From Mactromeris polynyma (Eukaryota; Mollusca; Bivalvia; Venerida; Mactridae): DNA of 64,000 bases. The stretch is taken from assembly GCA_032209605.1 (NCBI GenBank), contig JASFXZ010000015.1, positions 3,348,001 to 3,412,000 of the forward strand, written 5' to 3'. Each line of letters opens with the position of its first letter. Position 1 is the stretch's first letter. Below the pieces are notes generated by a model. It was not told the origin of the DNA. It did not search any database and saw only the letters and a list, made by a program, of their open reading frames with translations. This document shows, in pieces, positions 59,530 to 64,000 of this stretch. A program made the translations under genes and the position numbers.

Positions 59530-61900
59530 TACGGAACTGTAGATACGCGTGAAATCTGGATTAAGTCGATGTTAGTTTGCTCTCCATTAATTTGATGAGT
59601 TAATACTGAAACATCGTTAAACTGGTAATTGTGGGCATTGAGTGTAAGAATTCAGCGTTGTGTGATATCGTAATTGTGTGCATTGAGTGTAAGAATTCAG
59701 CGTTGTGTGATATCATAATTGTGTGCATTGTGTGAAGAATTCAGTGTTGTGTTATATCGTAAGTGTATGCATTGGGTGTAAGAATCTAGTGATGTGTTAT
59801 ATCGTAATTGTGTGCATTGAGTGTAAGAATTCAGCGTTGTGTGATATCGTAAGTGTGTGCATTGAGTGTAAAAATTCAGTGTTGTATTATCGTAATTGTG
59901 TGCATTGAGTGTAAGAATTCAGTGTTGTTTTATCGTAAGTGTGTGCATTGAGTGTTATAATTCAGTGTTGTGTTATATTGTAACTGTGTGCTTTGAGTGC
60001 AAGAATTCAGCGTTGTGTGATATCGTATTTGTGTGCATTGAGTGTAAGAATTCAGCGCTGTGTGATATCGTATTTGTGTGCTTTGAGTGTAAGAATTCAG
60101 CCTTGTGTGATATCGTGTGTGCATTGAGTGATTTCTCTCTAATTATTTACAGTCGGATCTCGTTCATTCGAATTCATATGGTCCAGATGTCATATCGAAT
60201 AATACGTGGTATCGAATAACCCATGTCAAATTGACGGCCATAATATGATACATCGGCACTTGATCATTATTTCGGATGAAACAGAGTACTCGGATGGATG
60301 GTTCCGGTTTTTATACAATAAACTTTTAAATGTCACGAAAATGCTTAAGTTTTATTAATTTACAAGGTAAGTATGGTAGATTGCTTAGTGTCATACTTAA
60401 GCTCTATAAAATAGCCATATTTGCTTTTAAGCGATATTTTCGAAACTACACAATATAGCAAGCTAAAATGTATACTGTTTTATCGTTATAAAGTCCTTCA
60501 ACTATAACTTCTATAATTTTGTAAAAATGTTTTCAAAAATGAAATTATTTGAATTTTTGGTAGTGTAAAATTGTACCTGTTGGTCCGGTAAATCAGGTTA
60601 ATTGCACAAGCATTAATTTTGCAAAAGAAACACATGTATACAAAGATGATAATCAGATCTACCTCAAGCTATCGAGATTTCTTTCGAAAATACATAAAAT
60701 CAGGTTTTCATTCCAAAGTAACAACAGAAACAAGGGGTGAGTACGGAAAATCTAGTTTTTTATTTTTATTGATATAATTTTGAAAAAAAACTTGATAGCA
60801 CAAAGCTAGAATACTTTCTTTCCTTTTCAAATATACTTCTGATATTATAAAATACAGAATTTTGTGTGCATTTACCGGAATGTTAAACATCATCAAAAGT
60901 CATTATACATGTACACATTTACTATACAGTGTATTAAGTTAATCCATAACATTAATGTGTATATTGATACACTTGCCATAGCAACAACGGCGTAATTGAT
61001 CAAATACGGTCCCGGTAATATTTTATGATGACACTGACACACTATCTGCACGTCGCACGAGACTTCACTATTGTAGGTTTATTTTGCTAATGCAGTAAAA
61101 CCTCAATAGATATATCAATAATAAGTGAGAAAGGAAGACACATTTATATAGATAGAGAGTTTTTGTATGTGTTGCTTAAAACATAATATTATACTATATA
61201 AGATGAACTTCACTTTCTATTGGTATGCCTACTGTATGACAATTTAAGGGCCGAGAATTTGAGAGAACTGTGTGCTGATAATATTATATGTCAACTATTA
61301 TTTTATCGAATAATGTCATATTATAACAACAAGGCATGTTTTGCCATTTCAAGTTTATTGTGAAGGCATTCACGAAAAGAAAATAATATCTTGATAATAC
61401 GTGACTTGATATGTGTACTTATGTTTTAAATTGTTGCTTTCTTTTAATAATAGACATAACTTTATATGACAATTGTATTTGTAATAAGTTTGCATGGTGT
61501 TTATATGCTTGCTTTATTTATAATCAAATCTCTATTTACTTACATAACTTCTATTGTACACCGAAATGACTATGCTATGTCATTTGTTTTTTGGGCTGGA
61601 GGCCTTGTATTACAATTCAATTTATATTGTGTTATGTTATGTTAAATAAGACAACCCTTGGGAACCTTGACCACTTGTCCTAAAGTTGGGGTGGTCTTAA
61701 TATTGAGATTAAATACAAACGTATAGAGCAACCGTGAAAACGGACTTGAAATGTGTGTACGTAATTTTGAGATGGTCTTATTATTGATGGTGGTCTGTAA
61801 GTGAGGTTTTACTGTACATGTATCAAGAAAAATGATGTTTATGGATTGTTATAGCATTTGAAAATTGTAACTATTAGATGAGGTTGTGAAACTATTACTG
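59530..61900. repeat. Dispersed block, copy 2 (expanded)
   Basis: Same order as 32515-33520 but with the 45-bp unit amplified (59624-60130) and about 1.27 kb extra at about 60361-61630. A pogo-like start CAGTCGGATCTCG lies at 60150. CAGTAAAACCTCA at about 61087 faces an inverted TGAGGTTTTACTG ending near 61815. Confidence 0.7.
59624..60130. repeat. 45-bp VNTR, about 11 units
   Basis: Units of TGTGCATTGAGTGTAAGAAT plus 25 bases. The 45-base period keeps frames open on both strands, giving spurious 15-residue repeat peptides. Confidence 0.9.
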
Positions 61901-63630
61901 GGGCAAAACTGTTTGACATATATATATCCTGACTCTAAGTGTTTTAAATGTATATGGAAAGATTACATAACTTACAAATAGTTAAAATCTTGGCTTTTAA
62001 AATCATTTTTTATCAAACATGTTGTGTTGTAAAAACTTAGATTTAAACATTTAAAACAGATCAAAGACAATCACAGGGTGCAGCTAAATGTCTTATTATG
62101 ACGTTAAATAATCATAATAGCTAAATTTATCCCTACATATTGTCCAAATAATACAAATAATGATTTGTCTATATTGATCAGAAGAAGACAGCCAAAGCTA
62201 ATCTGACGTTTTTGGCCTGGGGCGTTAGCCCAATGCCATAGTATCTCTGCTACATGTCAGATGCTGTCCATTTGACCTTATTTCCCGAAGTCCGAAGTAC
62301 ACAGTTCCATGCACAGGGAGTTAGTAGTTCATCACATGCCACTTTACATCGCATAATAAAATCGTTGAACAGTTTTGAAATATATTAGAAAAGCATATTC
62401 AGTCATTATTTAAGAATTTCTAATCATTTATAGCACATTGGTTTATACATGTGTATATTTTTCATTCCGATATAGTGATATTCATGCGCTGTTGTTAGCC
62501 TCTACTACATGTACGATATCATTCATGAAAATAACTCGCCGAATATTCGTAAAATAGTTGCTCGCATGCAAGAGAATATCTCTGAAAGGTGCTCCAAATA
62601 GGTCTTAAACAGTCACGGTTCACGCTGTCGGTCGCCATCGGAGCCAGTTTGCGCATTGATCAAAGTAGCGATAGCATTACGATTGGCGAAATCGGCGATT
62701 TCCTGCTTTAAAATTTGAAAGATGATGATAAAATTCGACCGATTTATAAATTAATTACATTGACTGGCCATTCAACAGCCTCGTATATTTCGATACACAT
62801 ATAGTACATGTGTATACAAGTGGCACTATTGATAGTCGGAGTCTATCGCCTGTCAATCACGTTAATATATGAAATCCGGAATTCGCTAATAAGAGGTTTT
62901 AGCCAGCGTTACGAACAAAGTCATATTTTAGGTACTTGCAACTACATACAACATGTGGACGAATCCGAGGTAAAATGAGCGCTCACTGTTATGCTTGACA
63001 AATATAGGTACAGTTGAAGGAGGTATAAAGAAAAAAATGGTTATGTTTTATCTCCTTTTGTATTTGATCTATCGAGATATTGAATGTCCACGATAAATTA
63101 TAACAATAATCATCTTTTCGTCCAGAGAAAGTTTGTTTTGAAGAATCCATTTACTAACTGTACGTTAGTCAATCTTTCTTTTGCTATAAGAATACATGTA
63201 TGTTTGTTAAATAGAGACATTATAAAAAAAATTCTAACCAATCCAATGAAAAGGGCAGTCGCAATTACCAACATACTTTTAAGAGAGTACAAAAACAGAG
63301 AGAGGCAAATCGTTTCCTGCCTCACAGTCCTAACAGTTGAAGTGTATGTACAAGCAGGCTTTTCTCTGTATCAAACGACGTATGCAAATAAGCAGACATA
63401 GCATGTATCGTGATCACCCGGTAAATTATTGATACACAAATCGCTCGTCGTAATCAAAGCGGTAACCATTGTTACATGTACGTCTATGGAGTGTAGATAA
63501 TCTATAGTAGCGTTGTGTATGAGATATAAAACATTGTATAGTGAAATTCTGGGACGAATTTCAATTAGCTGAAGAATTATGTGGTAAAATACTAGCGACT
63601 ATTTTACTTTCATGCTAGTTTGTTAGCTTT
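61901..63630. other. Noncoding stretch
   Basis: No gene recognised. The plus-strand frame at 63084-63401 overlaps an opposite open frame and has no recognised domain. Confidence 0.4.
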
Positions 63631-63635
63631 TCTTG

Positions 63636-63745
63636 TGAAGCGGTAGAGTGTTCCCATCAACTCAGAACGACCGTGGTTCTCCCCCGTCCCATTGTGCCTT
63701 GCATTTTGAAGGTCTGTTATAAATAAACTTACCGATTCCTTACCT
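63636..63745. repeat. SINE-like fragments
   Basis: GAAGCGGTAGAGTGTT and CCGTGGTTCTCCCCC resemble degenerate A and B boxes on the plus strand. The following CCGATTCCTTACC is the inverse of part of the SINE body at 36291-36545. Confidence 0.4.
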
Positions 63746-64000
63746 GTATGAACTGCTTTGATAATACGAAATATGAATTAACACAGCTACAACAAATGCA
63801 ATAGCTATCCACATTGTATTACTACATACTCTTATTGATTTTCTTTATAAATAAATACACCAGAACTTATTTGTAAACAAATTTACATAAATTGCAACAA
63901 GGCACACATTTCTATTGTTACATATTCAAAATACATATTGTAAATGGTTCATTAAATAGTTGATGTCTTATCTCTACACATTCGGATGTAAATAAAATAA

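Noticed and set aside
59723..60219. Repeat-rich frames on both strands
   Set aside because: By-product of the 45-bp VNTR.

Overview
This is AT-rich animal nuclear DNA with long introns, GT-AG exons, several tRNA-derived SINEs, MITEs, a decayed Ty3/gypsy-type retrotransposon, a LINE fragment and many minisatellites. The repeat style and the cysteine-rich gene family fit a marine invertebrate, most likely a bivalve mollusc. That placement is inference, because no lineage-specific marker was seen.

The genes recognised are two plus-strand paralogues encoding secreted proteins built from small six-cysteine (EGF/EB-like) modules. Each module lies on one phase 1-1 exon. Each gene ends in a short exon coding a GPI-anchor-like hydrophobic tail. 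Gene 1 is cut by the left window edge (exons 96-215, 436-555, 4286-4402, tail exon 5437-5519). Gene 2 has a signal-peptide exon (38130-38199), a broken first module exon (about 38908-39035), ten module exons in a tandem array of 385-399 bp units (39184-42827), a diverged last module (43368-43508) and a tail exon (45164-45246). The modelled gene 2 CDS is 1,575 nt (524 residues). A possible distant first exon ends at 30121.

The tail exons lie inside a segmental duplication of about 6.2 kb (about 4703-10908 and 44430-50654). Downstream of each tail exon, a second short ORF behind a good splice acceptor stays open in both copies despite a 3-base indel. Two shorter diverged pieces of the same block lie at about 31870-32165 and 54000-54300.

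Layout: 1-5.5 kb gene 1, with a 34-bp minisatellite in one intron; 5.5-10.9 kb duplicated 3' block; 10.9-12.0 kb 83-bp minisatellite; 13.2-17.6 kb broken gypsy gag-pol; 18.3-19.4 kb broken zinc-finger/proline-rich ORF; 19.4-30 kb noncoding DNA with MITEs and SINE remnants; 30-38 kb possible long first intron of gene 2, holding a LINE fragment and an unusual array of Pol III A-box-like units beside a SINE; 38.1-45.2 kb gene 2; 45.2-50.7 kb second copy of the 3' block; 50.7-64 kb noncoding DNA with MITEs, VNTRs and dispersed repeats.

The most notable feature is the exon array of gene 2. Neighbouring introns are nearly identical, while most differences among modules A-F change amino acids. This resembles an expanding and diversifying cell-surface protein, but its function cannot be read from the sequence.
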